Source of the DNA: Ottelia alismoides
Lineage: Eukaryota; Streptophyta; Magnoliopsida; Alismatales; Hydrocharitaceae
Direction: 5' to 3'
Length of the DNA: 64,000 nt
NCBI GenBank assembly: GCA_037367405.1
Contig: JAZKJV010009331.1
Location: forward strand, 1,240,001 to 1,304,000
Made by a program: the position numbers and the translations under genes. The first letter of the stretch is position 1; each line of letters opens with the position of its first letter. Positions 34,304-47,584 of the stretch are shown here, piece by piece. Under the pieces are notes generated by a model, which saw only the letters and a list, made by a program, of their open reading frames with translations, was not told the origin of the DNA and did not search any database.

Positions 34304-36924
34304 TGATGAATCTCCATTTCATCACCTTTATTCTATAATTTGGCCTTAAAAACCCCAGCTAATGCATGTAAATAGCATTATTATATATATATATTAACAA
34401 CCATTATTTATCGTGTTTCTTGTATATAAAATACTATTTTTACTACCAAAATTATAGAATAAAGAAAAGAAAAAGAATAAAAATACCAACGGTGTTTTAT
34501 GACCCCAAACCTCGAGACCAAGTCAAGAATTGATTTGGTCGACAAGGAATAAAGTAGGAGGAGATAAGGGCCAAAAATCACCTGAAAACTCCCATTCTTT
34601 TATTCATCAATAATTTACTTTTTGGGACCTTATTTATTCTTTATTAATTATTCATCAAATAAAGAAATTTTGTCCATGAAAGTTGTAGACAATAATGTAT
34701 AGAAAAATACAAAATTTAGTTTGCACAAGGATAGTATACAATGTACATTTTATGGACAAAATAAAAATCCCAAACTCAATATTCACAGACCCATATCTTT
34801 TAAATAAAGACACAAAATGTATCAAAATTGCTTTAATTGTATATAACTTTTAATAAGATATTTAATGAAGGTGGTTTCACTTAATTTGGAGTTAAGATGT
34901 GAAATTAGGTTTTAGACCCCTATTGTAATATATACTTGAATAAAATATTCATTTATTTGTTCTTTATTATTTTCACTATTTACATTTTCACAATTTTGTA
35001 AATATTATTAATAACATATGTACATATTAGAACTATAATAAAACCATAAAAAATAATAAAATAATTAAGTGTATAAAATATATAGGTAAAATACCTATAC
35101 TTATACATGTGTATAAATAAAAGTGAAAACTATTCTTTCATTCTTTACTCTCCTGAAAATATTATTAATACTATATTAAAAATATAGAAACAATCTAAAA
35201 CAAATGAAAATAATTTAAAATAAATAATATAGCTAAATACATAGATACTTATACTTTACTTATACTAATATAGTTGATATCTTTACGTAATTAAATGTAT
35301 ATATTATATCAAAAAAATAAAATAAAACCATACTTCTGCATAAAAAAAAAGTTATAAATATATAACATAAGAGAATAAAATAATAAAATCAAAAAAATAA
35401 AATATACAAAACATAGATGAATATACATATCAATATACCCTTAAAATTTTGACTTGTAATAAATAAATAAATATAATATTAAAATATTAAATGAAATAAT
35501 GAACCATTTTTATTTTATACTCAAAATTTAATAAAATCGTTTATTATTTTTCATTCAGTTATTTGTGAATAAAACCCTGATTTTGTCACGACTTAGGCTG
35601 TCGTGCAATCGCATGGCAACTTTCGTTGACCTCCTAGCCAACTCAGCCTCCAGGCATTCTGACTTGATGCCAATGTCTTTTCCCGCGTTTTGCACCATTT
35701 TTCCTAGGTGACTAATCAAGCATTTTCATCATTTCTCCATGCCAAGATCTCCCTCTATCAGCTTTGATCTTCGCCTAAACCTTTGATCTCATGTACATAA
35801 CACATGTTCTTCCCAAATCGCCAGACAATAAGGTTTCTTAGCTTTGTCTATAAATAAAAACCCCCTCTCCTCATTTCTTCTTGATCCTCCTTTGAGCCTC
35901 ATCTAGTGTATTGGCGTGTGTGTTGAAGTCCCAAGTGACTGCTGAGGGTTTCCCCATGCTCAGAGACGACACAGCAAGAAAGAGGCGACGATCCACGGTC
36001 GAGCTCCAGCTTGTCCTTCTCCTTGCTTCACCGCAGGTATAAGAGTTGTGCTTTCATGATTCTTAGGTAGTTGTAGTTCGTATTCTTTGCCACATTCGAT
36101 TTAGTGTTTTGATTAGAGATTTTTGCCTAAATCAGCTTATGTTCTTCACCGGAGCTTTAGAGCTCCAGGCAGTGTTCTACCATATGTAACAAGCAGTTCC
36201 GACCTCCCATCGCATCCCTATCCTTATCCTCGCATTTCTCCATCCGATTCTCCCATAAAGCACACCTGATCCATTGTGGGTCAGCGAATCGAGGGTCCTC
36301 CGCCACCTTTCACCGGACCCTCTCCGCTTACCTCACCCATTGCACATCCTAGCTTCATTCTTGGTCGAGACGACTCGCCTCGAGCCACTGGACCTTTTGT
36401 GCAAGTGCCAACGCTTGATGGACCCATCTGGGACAACTTTGAGGTTCTTTCACCCCTCCAGAAACAACTGACCTCCAAGGCTCGATCAGCGAGCCCTGGA
36501 TACTTTTGGCATTGCCAGTCGTTGTGGAACACCATCAGTCAGCCTTCAAGCAATTCAACAGCGGGATTGGTGGCTGGAGGAGGCTGTTACATCCGATCGA
36601 AGGAGCTCCAGGGAAGCCTCCTTCCATGTTCTTCCTGATGCACCCAAAGACATTTGATCTGGAGATGTTCTTCACATGGAGCAGCAGAAGTCAGATCATC
36701 TAGAAACACAGTCATCAGATCACCTCCCATGATCTAATCATAGGCATCCCGCATCGAACCATCACACACTGTTAGATTGCTGCCATATGCATAAGTGAGG
36801 CGCATCGTAACCCTTATAGTTATTGCATATTACACTTTGGTCCAGTCCAACTCAGCTCACGTGTAGTCTGATTTGAGATGGTAAATGACATGTGTACCCT
36901 TGTGAGTTTTTGTTTTTATATTTG
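34304..36924 (+). repeat. Right LTR of E3, truncated by E5
   Basis: The LTR starts TGATGAATCTCC like the left copy and follows it with many substitutions. It carries a deletion near 36802, where CGCATCG joins directly to TAACCCTTATAG. It stops at TTTTTATATTTG, where E5 begins. About 1.2 kb of the LTR 3' part must lie beyond E5, outside the window. The TATA box is at 35849-35856. Confidence 0.88.
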
Positions 36925-39900
36925 TGTTGGATGGGATTTCGCGGGGGTCTAGAGTAATCCACACAAGGCGAGATCATAATGTCGCTGCGGCGACCGCTCA
37001 CGAAATCCACATTCAAACAACAATTAATCCACAATAGAGATCAAACAATGAAAAGCAGTGCAGAGTTAAAATTTATTATAACTCTATAAAAGATGTGTAT
37101 AGTGCAAGTAATGTAGAGTGCCGAACACAGGAAGCAAGCAGGTAGATCAGGGCAATTCAATGAACAAAAGTGAATGTGATCAATTTGTCTATATGTGTTA
37201 TATTTTTTGTGGGTTTTAAATTTTAAATTTTTTTTATTTTATTTTTAATTTTATTTTTAATTTTATATTTTGATTTTTACTTTTCTAACTTTGTATTTTC
37301 TTTTTATATATTATTTTATGTTTTCTTTTTTCTATAAAATAAGATATATATACAATAAGGGAAAGAGAGATAATATATTTATAAAAATAGGTCAAAATAA
37401 GCAAAATTTAGGAAATAAAATATTTTTGTATTTTTTATAATTTTCTAATGTTTTTGTGATTTTTCTATATTTTTGCTAATTTTTTTGGTACTTTTAAAAT
37501 AATAAATACTCAAAATAGGGAATAAATTAAATATCAGAGATTAAAATTGGAGATAAAAAATATTATACAGTAACAAAAATTCTCCAACTTAATTTTAAAA
37601 TCAAGAGAATAAAATTGAGAAAATTAGGAAATAAAAATTAAATTATTGTGATTTTTTAAGGATGTTTAATATTTTTATGAAAGTATTATGGTTTTTGAAA
37701 TTTTTATGAGTTTTCTTTTATATTTTTTAGTGATTTTTGGTCTAAATATAAAACAAATAGAAATAAAAAAATATAGTTTTTTAGGAATTGTTTTGAGAAG
37801 TTTTTATAATTTCTATGGATTTTCTAATGCAAATAGGGATGAAAATGCATGTTTTTGATTTTTTTTATAAATATTAAAATGCCACAAAAATGAAAAATAA
37901 AAATATGGCGTTAAAGTAGAATGCGACAAGAACCTAAATATATTTTTGGAGATTTTTTAGGATTTTATAGAAGCATGAAATAAATACTAGAAACAAAAAG
38001 AAAATGCAACCTGATAGAGGTATTTTTATAAATATATGAAAGTTCGAGGCCCAATGTGCAAATTTCCCAGAAAATTATAGAGCAACCAAAAAATTCATGG
38101 ACCAAATACAAATAAACAAAGCCACAGGGATATATCTGTAGAACCACCAAACCCACATGCACGGGGTACATGACCTAGCAGGTACCTAATCGCAATTAAC
38201 AAAAACCTAGGGGGGTAGATGCAAATTTACCAAAAAGAATATAATTGAAATAAATAGTTATGGTACTGAATTGAAATAATGAAACAACAGGGGGGTCCCC
38301 GCAAAATGGCCACGCCTCACGTGCACCAGTCACATGAGGTGACGTGGCCAGGGACCCAAATGTAAATAATAAAATGATAGGGTGTTTTTTTTGAAAAATT
38401 TACAAAAGTTAAATAACTGCTAATGAATGATTTAATACTATATAATAAATACAAAGCCGAGTGAGGGCAGAGTTTCAAAAAGCCCACCCTTAGGCGCGAT
38501 CCAACGGCGGTCGATCCTTCACATGCTACGTGTCGTGCGACAGACGGCCGATGATGGTTCACGGGCAACGGTTGAGATCAGATATGGCAAAGGAGATCAA
38601 TGGCTGAGGCTGGCTCGGATCTGACGGTTGTTGTGCGATCTGGAGAGCCCTCACGATCTAACGACGGAGAAGGCCCGATGAAGAACCGGGAAGAACTCCG
38701 TCGAGGCGAAGTTCCTCTGGCCTTATAGTGCCTCTCTAGCGGTCTTCGATGCTTCAAAATGGCTTCCGGAGCTCCTGTGGTTCTCCCGTGATGACTGGTG
38801 GCATCCAAAAGCGTCGGCACTCACCAAAGCTCCCCTCCTGGGTCAAGGCTGAAGACGAGCTCCAGGAAGCTCCGACAGAATCCAAAATGAGCCCCCATGC
38901 GATACTTGGGAACCAGGGCCTACAAGAGAAGTCAAGGGGGTCGTGGGAAAACTGTTGCGACCACTAGTGGGCAAAAGGTGGCAGAGAATGGGAAGATGGA
39001 GGCTCGTCAGAGCAAACTCCGACGAGGTGGCGGCAAGGTGAATGGTGAGGTGCGAATCGAAATCAAAGGGCGTGGATTTACTCCTAGGGCTACGGTGAAT
39101 TAAAAAATTGCAAGAAAAACAAAGAAATTACCTCGAAGGTAGGTAGCAGCTGAGATAGAGTACCTCACGGCCGAGGATGGCAGGAGATGGTGGAGCCACT
39201 CCTCGGCCCTCGCCCGAGCTCCGCGCTTGAGCTGGAGGAAGCCTGTCACGCCTCCTCTCCGGAGCACGGCGAAAGGGAGCCAAGCTAGGGTCGAAAGGGG
39301 GTTCGAAAGATCAAGGAAGGTGATGGGTGGTTTTTGAATAGATGGTGGTCGGTCTCCAAAAGACGAGGTGTAGCAGGCGAAGCAGCGATCCAATCCTCGA
39401 GGCAATCACTACCGGTGTAAGGTGGATCTACGAGGAGAAAAGGACCCTAAGGAAGCATCATGAAAGGATGAAAGAAGGAGCCTCGAAAAATCCGCAAAAA
39501 TGGTAAAAAACAAGGTTCCGACGAAATGGTAGGCGGGGGTCATAGAGTTGACCGTGGGTCAACTCTCCGACTCTCCTAGTTGGTCCACGTGGACCAACCA
39601 GGAAAAAGCATGAAAAATGATTTATTAATTCATTTATAAATAATAAATGATTTTATTAATTTTAGGTTATTAAATAAAAAATGTTTATTATTTTTTAAGT
39701 ATTTTATTATGATAATTTTTTATTTTTTTGATTATAAAATTACAAGTTCCCTTTTAAGGGCTATATAGGTATATTCAAATATATATTTTAATATTTTATT
39801 TTTTTATTTTGTATTTTAAATTTATTAATTTTTTTAGTATTTTATAAATTTATAACTTGTTTTTATAGACTTAAATAAAGTTTTATTTTATTTTTATGAT

Positions 39901-40742
39901 GTATTATATATAATTAAATAAATAGATGTATTATTCGTATAGGTATATTATAGGTATTTTATTTATGTATTTTATACAAGTATTTTATTTTTACATTTTC
40001 TTTATGTTTTTATTCTTGTTTTAATATACACATACATTATAAATAATATTTAAAAAATTATAAAAATATAAAATTATAAAAATAATGAATAATAAATAAA
40101 ACGAATATTTTAATCGTGTAAAGTATACAATAGGGGTCCAAAACCTAACTTTCAAACCGTAACTCCAAAAAATATGAAACCACCTTCATTAAATAGCTTA
40201 TTGAAAATTATATATAATTAAAGTGATTTTGGTACATTTCAAGTTTTTGTTTGAGAGATACAAGTCTGAGAAGTTGGTATTTTGGATTTTTATTCAGATC
40301 ATAACTTTTTATCTGTACATTATTTTTGTGTGAAATCAATTTTGTATTTTTCTTTATTTAATTATCTACAACTTTCATTTACAAGATTTCTTTATTTGAA
40401 TGGAATTAAAAATAGGTCCCAAAAATGAATAAAGAATGAATCAAATAAAAGGGACTTTTACTGTATTTTGGCCCTTATCTCCCCCTACTTTATTCCTTGT
40501 CGACCTAGTCATCGAGATGCCTAGGTCTCAAAGTTTCAGGTCATAAAATATTTGCAATATTTTATTCCTTTTCTTTTCTTTTCTTTAGTCTATAATTTTA
40601 GCATTAAAAACAGTATTTTGCACACTATTTACACAATAATGCATAATGATAAAATGCCTAAATTAAGGGTATTTACACGCATTTATTAGGGATTTTTAAG
40701 GTCAAAATGATAGAATAAAGATGATGAAACGGAGATTCATTA
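36925..40742 (-). repeat. 3' LTR of E5
   Basis: The LTR is 3818 bp. The minus strand starts TAATGAATCTCC (the usual TG mutated to TA) and carries the shared block with TCTCCCCCTACTTTATTCC on the plus strand at 40479-40497. It ends CCATCCAACA. It is related to the E3 and E6 LTRs. A hairpin GTCGC-CGCA-GCGAC sits near its 3' end, where E3 has GTCGC-CATA-GCGAC. It has a GC-rich middle (about 38470-39560) and long AT-rich flanks. Confidence 0.8.
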
Positions 40743-40916
40743 TCCCCCTTTACTTGCCTTTGCTAGTCCCTAGAAAACACTTATGCAATAAGTGCAAAAA
40801 AGAAAAACAAAGAAAAGAAAAAGAAGAAGATTGGATTAAGTTCAATTATTAAACTTGTCTTCACAAAATCAAAGTTTGGAGCTTAAGTCGGACCTATGGA
40901 ATTTTAGTGCGGGTGC
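40743..40916 (-). other. E5 3' internal segment with polypurine tract
   Basis: The minus strand reads GGGACTAGCAAAGGCAAGTA then AAGGGGGA before the LTR. The preceding 150 nt align with the E3 stretch before its own 3' LTR (CTCCAAACTTTGA, AAGACAAGTTTAA). The segment is cut by E6. Confidence 0.75.
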
Positions 40917-42475
40917 TGATGAATCTCCATTTCATCACCTTTATTCTATCATTTTGGCCTCAAAAACCCCAGCAAATGCATGTAAATAGCCTCAATTTGT
41001 ACACAATAGCATTCATTATTTATTGTATTAATTATATAGAAAATAAGGTTTTTAATGCCAAAATTATAGAATAAAGGGAAGAAAAGAAAAAGGAATAAAA
41101 TATTGCAAATATTTTATGATCCTAACCCCGAGACCAAGGCCAGCATGGAATTGGTCGACAAGGAATAAAGTAGAGGGAGATAAGGGCCAATAATACAATA
41201 AATACCTCATTTATTTATGCATTTTTGACACCTATTTTGTACATAATTATTTAATCATCGAATAAAAATACTTTGTTCATAAAAGATATAGATAATAATG
41301 TAAATAAAAATACAAAATTGAGTTTGTGCAAAAATAACACACAGTGTACATTTTATACACAAAATAAAAAGCCAAAATCTCAACTTCACAGACCCATATC
41401 TTGCAAATAAAAACTCCAAATCACCCAAACTCACCTTTAATTGTATATAGCATTCCATGAAGTATTTTATAAAATTGGTTTCATAATTTCTGAAGTCCAT
41501 CTGTGGAAATTAGGTTTTTGGCCCTTCTTGTACATAATACCTGACTAAAATATTCATTTTATTCAATACTTATTATTCTTACAAAATTATATTTTGTAGA
41601 TAATGTATATAATCCATGTACATACTAAAATTAGAATAAAACCAAAAATATTTTGTAAAATAAAATAAGTCTATGTAATATATATATAGGCAAAATACCT
41701 ATGAGAAGGATGTACATAAATAAAAGGGGAAAAACATTCTTTAATTATTTCATTCTTTTATAATAATGCATATATTATATATAACTTATTAAAAATACAA
41801 ATCCATAATAAAAACAAATAAAATTCATTAAATAGATAAAATGTATATAATATATAGGTAAAATACCTATAAGTATACTTACATATACACAAACACATTT
41901 ATTTAAAAATGGAAATAAACTCATAAAAACTAAATAAAAATATATTTATACTCACAAAAATAAATTACAAATTTATAAAATAAGAAAATAAAATACTAAA
42001 ATAAAATTAAACAAAATAAAATGAATATAAATAAATATACTTATAAATACAATATTTTAATAAAATCGTAATAAAATACTTCAACAAAATAAATAAAAAT
42101 CGTATTAAAATACTACATAAAATAATAAACATTTTTTATTTTATACTTGAAAATAAATAAAATCATTTACTATTTGAAATAAATTTTTCTTTAATAAAAC
42201 TACTGTTCTGTCTTGTAGCGGGCTGAGGTGGACCAATCAGGTCCCTCCGCGAGTTGACCCCAGTCAACTTGACCTCCAGCCACCTGACTTGACGTGAACC
42301 ATCTTTTCCCCCGATTTCTTACCTTTTTTCCGCTCGATCTATCGCTCCATCACTCTCGAATCCTTCTGACAAATTATTCTCTGATCATCCCTGATTCCCG
42401 CCGAGATCTTGGAACCCTTGTACATAGCCCCGATTCTTCAATAATCGCCGGTCCTTGGGGGTCCCTTGGAATGTT

Positions 42476-42483
42476 TATAAATA
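42476..42483 (+). promoter_or_regulatory. TATA box of E6 left LTR
   Basis: TATAAATA lies in the context GGAATGTT before and ACTCCTTCC after. The same motif is at 53930-53937 in the right LTR and at the homologous place in E3. Confidence 0.6.
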
Positions 42484-42664
42484 ACTCCTTCCTCCTCCTC
42501 AGCCGAATTTGGCCAATTTCATCCCCTTCTTTGAGCTTGAATCAGCTCCTGGTGGAGCCCTCGTGACAGGAGGCGCTTCCCAGCACCTCGGTTCGGCCGG
42601 AGATGATGGAAAATTTTGTCGCGGTGGCGCTCCCGCGGCCACCCTGCTCCCTGGCGGCCCCCAG

Positions 42665-43025
42665 GTATAAGAGCTGCGCATTTTATCTTTCTAGGTAGCT
42701 TTTACTTCCAGCATTTCATTCCTGCAATTAGTTTCATATTTCGCATCTTAGTTTAGCGTAGTTTAGTGATTTCGTAGTTCGCTGGAGCTCCGCTCCGCCG
42801 AGCTTTTCATCTTGTTTCCGACTGTGCCCCGACACCATTTCACCTTCATTTCGTTCCCCTACACCTTCTCCACCTTTCAGCCATCTTGTCTAACCGGATT
42901 CGCACTTGGATCCGCGAATCGATGCTCATCTCCTCCGCATCGCCGCCCTCACCCATTTTTTATGCTAACAGCTTCAGTTTTGGGCCGAGGAGCACCACCT
43001 CGAGCCGAGATTCATTCCTGTGCAG
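42665..43025 (+). other. Putative LTR-encoded intron (E6)
   Basis: The donor-like CCCCAG/GTATAAGAG and acceptor-like TTCATTCCTGTGCAG/GT frame 361 nt. The right LTR has the same pair (54119-54489). E3 has homologous sites at 7779 and 8153. GC-rich sequence lies outside the donor and AT-richer sequence just inside. RNA evidence would be needed. Confidence 0.3.
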
Positions 43026-44909
43026 GTTAGGTGCACAATAAAGCACCTTGAGTCGAGTTACAAGCAGGCGGAGGTACCTGGAGCTGCCATCCTTCTCCGA
43101 GCTCATGGCGGCGCTCCAGGGTACCTCATCCCGACCCGAGACCTCCAGCAAGAAGAAGACCCTGCCAGGAAGCTTTTTGGGCCTTCAGGAACGGCGAAGA
43201 CCGGCGGAGGCGCGAGATCTGGTCGGAAGAAGCTCGCCCCGGCGAGTCTTCTTCCCTGTTCTTCCACGTGTGCGCTCCGCCGTTGGATGAAGACGAAGGC
43301 CCCAGTTCAAACCACAGTCGTCCGATGGAGCGATGCCACGACCGTAGATCTCTGCCCGGAGATCTAATCCTAGCGCTTCATCAGCGAAGCGGTATCAGCC
43401 GTTGGACGTGCGACGCGTGTCAAGTGAAGTAATCCTAGCCATTCGCCAGCGAGCCTAGGGCATTGTAGTTGAAAACGGAATGGGCTTGTTACAGTGCGGG
43501 CACACACACCGTCGAGGTCACCCGCACGCAAGTCTCCGAGGGAGAGTCAGAGACGATTGGAAAAGGGGTGTATGAGACTCTCATCTCCTTTTTCTCTATT
43601 AGGGGTAATTTTCATATTTAGCCCCTGCTCTTTTTGTAATTAATTTTTAATTCTGTAAATAAAATATAACGTTGTAAATAAAATGTAAATTTTGCAGAAA
43701 GGACCCTGTGTTTATTATAATTACATTTAGGTCCTTCCGCTCCTCACGTGCAGTCCCACGTGAGGCTCGTGAAAATTGCATGTAACCCCTAGCGGTTTTT
43801 GTTTATTGTAAAATAGTTTTAAAAATTAAAGTAAATGTTTATTCCTGTTGTATTTTTGCACTGATGCCCCTGGAATTTATTATATTTACAAAAATGCCCC
43901 TGCTAGGTTGTTTGATTTTTGTATCTTTTATCCATTTCTTAAAAATACCTATGAGGCTTCTAAAAATTCACAAAAAATAGGATAGATGCTCTATGTGATG
44001 CTCTTACACGCCCATATTTTATTTCACATTTTTTTGCACTTTTCCTAATTATTAAAAATGAAATAGGAGCCATTTTTGTACTGTCTAATTTATAAAATAC
44101 AAAAAAATTAGAAAATGATTTTGAAAAATTCCAAAAAAATTATATATGGTATATTTATATCTATATTGAGTCCAGAAATTAAAAAACCCTAAAAATATGA
44201 AAAAGAAAAATAAAAAAAATCAGAAAGCTCCAAAATCCAACAAAAAAAAAGAAAAACCTTTAAAAATACCAAAAATACATTTTTCTCTTTTATAATTATA
44301 TATATTATTATTAATATATTAAAATTAATTTGGGAATTTTTGGAGTTTATTCTATATTTTTAAAACCCAAATTATATTCGACTATTTATTTAGTCCTATA
44401 TTGTGGACATTTTTGGAAATTAAAAATACATAAAAATTAGAAATATTTCAGAAAAATAAAAAAAACTAGAAAATATTAAAAAGCTAAAAAATTATATTTA
44501 TATATATATCTTATATATATATCTTATATATTTATATATTTATATTTATATAACTAAAAATATAATTAAAAAAATATAAAATATAAAAACAAAATAAAAA
44601 TTATAAAAACAAAAATATAAAAAAAATTACAAAACCCAAAACCCACTAAAACAATAAAAGGACATGAACAATGGATTGAATAAATGATGCTTCACATACA
44701 TTCCTTTCGCCTCCCAGTGTTCGACCTCTACCTGTACTTACACCTATATACATTTACCTGTAGAGTTATAATAAATTTTAACTCCACATTTTTGGATATT
44801 CATTGCATATATTTATTGTGGGTTAATTGTTGATTGATCTGGGGATCTTTAAGTGGTCGACCCAGCGACTGGATCTCTCGCCTTGTGAGATATCTAGACC
44901 CTTGATCTT

Positions 44910-44914
44910 CTCCT
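44910..44914 (+). repeat. Target site duplication of E7, left copy (CTCCT)
   Basis: CTCCT precedes TGTTGG and is repeated at 47553-47557 after CCTTCA. Removing E7 and one copy restores GATCTT, CTCCT, CTCATCA, a normal LTR end for this family. Confidence 0.8.
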
Positions 44915-47552
44915 TGTTGGACATGCGAGCCCACGGCGAGCCATTATGCAGTAAATGTTATTGCAATTCACTCCTTAATCTGAAATAAAGAGAACATAGT
45001 TTGCATAATAGGTCCCTTAGTACAATTAGGGTTATGTACCATGGCCATCTTAATGATCATATAGCTGTTGATTCAATTATTGAATCATAGAGGCTGGTGC
45101 TTAGATGAATATCTAATGAGTTAGATTGAGGACTCATCAAGCACCGTCAAATGATTATTAAGAGATGATCTCCAGCCTGAGTAGGAGATGGCAATCCTTT
45201 CTCAGTTAGGCTGATATCTGACCGACTTCTTGATGCAGGTCCTCTGCATAGGAATAGAGATTCGGAGGTGTCAGATTAGTTAGGTCAAAGAGTTGACTTA
45301 ACGAGATCGAGATAACCAAAGTCCTATATCATATGCTGTCATGATATAGGCACACATCCTCTGACCGAAGACAGATGTGTTACTATATGTCTGAGTATGT
45401 ACATTTGGCAGACCAATAGGTTGTTGACCTAATCAAGGTCTATACACCGGCGCGCTGGTGTGCATATAAGGGCATATGAGTAATACGATCTCTCAAAGGG
45501 ATCATACAGGTTCACTACTGAACCGGAAGACATGAGCTCACTCATGAGATATTGGGAAGAATCAAATTCCGTGCGCACGGTCGTCTCGCTTTGGAAGCTT
45601 GACTGAATTTGTTGGTTTGATATATACTTTTGGAAAGTATATGATCAAGACCTAGGTATGATATATGCTTTTGGAAAGTATATGATCAATACCGACTCCC
45701 AATGATCGAATGAGAAACTTACTGATAAAACCCTGAAGTAGACAGTGTAAAGTTGATCTAATACTTCTGGTTTATTCTGAGTCTTCCAGTATGCAGGATG
45801 TACAGGTGTTAGGAATACCTGAGGGTGATGTGATCATAAACGGTTGTATAACCATGACGCTTCCATTCCTAGGGAGTGATGAAACGGGTCTGGATTTTAG
45901 TGACTCCTCTCAGTAGAGAAGTAATCTTATCTTAGTCCAAATGTTGGACATTGATCTGAATGTGATTCGGACTCAATGAGAAGATTAGACTTGCGGTCTT
46001 GATTTAATCAAGCATCTATGGGAGGCCCAAGATCTGGATTTGAGATATGATCTCAATATCCATGTCACTATACGTGGAACAATACAATCGCCCTGTCCTT
46101 ATCTCCAAGTATTCGCGGAGAAAGCGCATTGTCCTTGAAAGAGTTCATGGATAATTCTATTGTTGATATATGTATCCGAGCATTGAGAAAATGGATAATT
46201 AAATGTGATTTAATTATTATGAATAATATGAATTTGATTCATATTATAAGGAGAGTTATCTTAGATAATTAAATGTGATTTAGTTATCAAAGATGTGAAT
46301 AATGTGAATGTGATTCATATTATAAAGAGATCCAAGATGATTAAATATGATTTAGTTATCAAGGATAAGAATAATGTGGATAGTAATATCCAATTATTCA
46401 TAATATATTATAAATGCGATTTATAATGTATTAGAGAGAGTTAATTATAATTTATATGTGTTGATTAATTATTATGTGTATTGGATACACATTGTGTAAT
46501 TAATTGACAATGTAAATTATATATTGTTTTGGGTTGTGAATTTGATTCACAATTTTTCTATGGCAAGATTGCAATATTCTCAAATATAATTATGAATTAT
46601 TTTTGAAGAATAAAAAGCCAACAAAAGTTGTTGGAAATAAATAGAGGAGATTTTCAAGGAGATATGCAATCTCATGGATTTCCATGAGATTGCTCTCTCC
46701 ATGGAAAGAGGGGGGGGCGGCACATCATTCCCAAAAGGAATGTGTGGCCGTCCACATGGAAAGAGCATGGAGATGAAATCTCCATGCACATTCTCTCCTT
46801 ATTTATTGGATTGATTTTAGATTAATTTGTATTTGATTTTGTCAAATATATTTTGATCTAAATTTGTTGGTTTTACCAACAACAATCTTAGCCATTGGAT
46901 TGACATAAATCAATCTCACCCATTGATTTTATATGTCACATGGATTGAGATCCATGGATCCCAAAACCCTATAAATAGAGAGGCTTACCCATGCTCTCTC
47001 TTTACACATAATGCTTGAGAAGCATCTCTCTCTCTCTCTTTCTCTTTGGAGGTCAGCCCTCTCTCTCCCTCTCATGGCCGTCCACCATGGATGCCATGGA
47101 GAAGTTCTCCATCGCCGCGGCATCGTCGTTATGCTGCCCGTTCTTCTGCTCGTGGATCTCCGTCTCCTTCGGTGCGCCTCGCTCGTGAAGAAGACGATGG
47201 ATCTCGTGTGTCGAGATCAGGAGATCCGTCGCTTGGATCATCAACATGGATTGCGAGAAGCACGCGGTTCATCCCCGCGCTCGCAAGCGTCTCCTCCGTC
47301 GGATCGGACTTGAGACAGGAGGTCTCTTCGTTTAGAGACTCGATCGCAACCACACTTCAAGAGGTAATCCTATTACTTGTTTGTGGTTTAGACGAAATGA
47401 TTCGAGAAGTGTTCTTGGATCATGTGGTTTCGTCGTATAAAATTTTTAAATTCCGCTGCATCGAGCAACTAGTCCGACTAGTCGCTCTTCGTCGTATTCG
47501 ATACGACGCACACGCTTCCGTGATGCGCTTGAGGATCTAACCATATCCTTCA
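44915..47552 (+). mobile_element. E7: solo LTR of a different family
   Basis: The segment is 2638 bp, starts TGTTGGACAT, ends ATATCCTTCA and is flanked by CTCCT duplications. There is no internal coding region and no primer-binding site inside, so it is best read as a solo LTR left by recombination. A TATAAATA box at about 46970-46977 fits the plus orientation. It contains hairpins such as ATATACTTT-TGG-AAAGTATAT, which occurs as a 31-nt unit at 45618-45648 and again at 45659-45689. The superfamily is not clear from an LTR alone. Confidence 0.7.
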
Positions 47553-47557
47553 CTCCT
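47553..47557 (+). repeat. Target site duplication of E7, right copy (CTCCT)
   Basis: This is identical to 44910-44914. The LTR of E6 resumes directly after it. Confidence 0.8.
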
Positions 47558-47584
47558 CTCATCAAATGGCGCCGTTTCCGGGGA
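47558..47584 (+). promoter_or_regulatory. E6 LTR end and tRNA-Asp primer-binding site
   Basis: CTCATCA (47558-47564) finishes the left LTR. After AA, the primer-binding site TGGCGCCGTTTCCGGGGA (47567-47584) matches the tRNA-Asp complement at 17 of 18 positions. Confidence 0.9.

Larger units (their letters stand above)
6018..36924 (+). mobile_element. E3: old full-length Athila-like element, interrupted by E4 and E5
   Basis: The left LTR (6018-9973), decayed primer-binding site, leader, gag, protease, reverse transcriptase, RNase H, integrase, 3' hairpin cassettes and polypurine tract are in the canonical Ty3/gypsy order. The right LTR (34304-36924) stops where the minus-strand element E5 begins. 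E4 (11004-24248) sits in the leader and is not part of E3. Every coding domain carries stops or frameshifts. The two LTRs differ much more than those of E4 and E6, including a deletion near 36802 of the right copy. The left flank is CCTGA (6013-6017); the right flank is outside the window. Confidence 0.9.
36925..40916 (-). mobile_element. E5: 3' end of a minus-strand element related to E3 and E6
   Basis: On the minus strand, an internal 3' segment (40916 down to 40743), a polypurine tract and a 3' LTR (40742 down to 36925) are present. The rest of the element would be right of E6, which interrupts it at 40917. The LTR end (ATCCAACA) abuts the truncated right LTR of E3, so E5 inserted into E3. 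No coding sequence of E5 is in the window. Confidence 0.8.
40917..44914 (+). repeat. Left LTR of E6 (main part)
   Basis: The LTR starts TGATGAATCTCC. It aligns nearly base for base with the right copy. About 140 bp present here (about 43460-43600) are absent from the right copy near 54920, and a TA microsatellite near 41680 is shorter than its counterpart at 53133-53151. The last 7 bp (CTCATCA, 47558-47564) are separated by E7. It has a GC-rich transcribed part at 42210-43560. Confidence 0.92.

Noticed and set aside
45618..45689. Tandem hairpin units in E7 as a further copy of the E6 array
   Set aside because: The unit (ATATACTTT-TGG-AAAGTATAT) shares no loop or stem with the E6 hairpins and occurs only twice.
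47023..47039. CT microsatellite as a functional element
   Set aside because: Short pyrimidine runs are common in plant 5' untranslated sequence; nothing distinguishes this one.
44915..47552. E7 as a complete small retrotransposon or a host gene promoter
   Set aside because: No primer-binding site, polypurine tract, internal LTR pair or ORF. TG/CA ends and matching CTCCT flanks favour a solo LTR.
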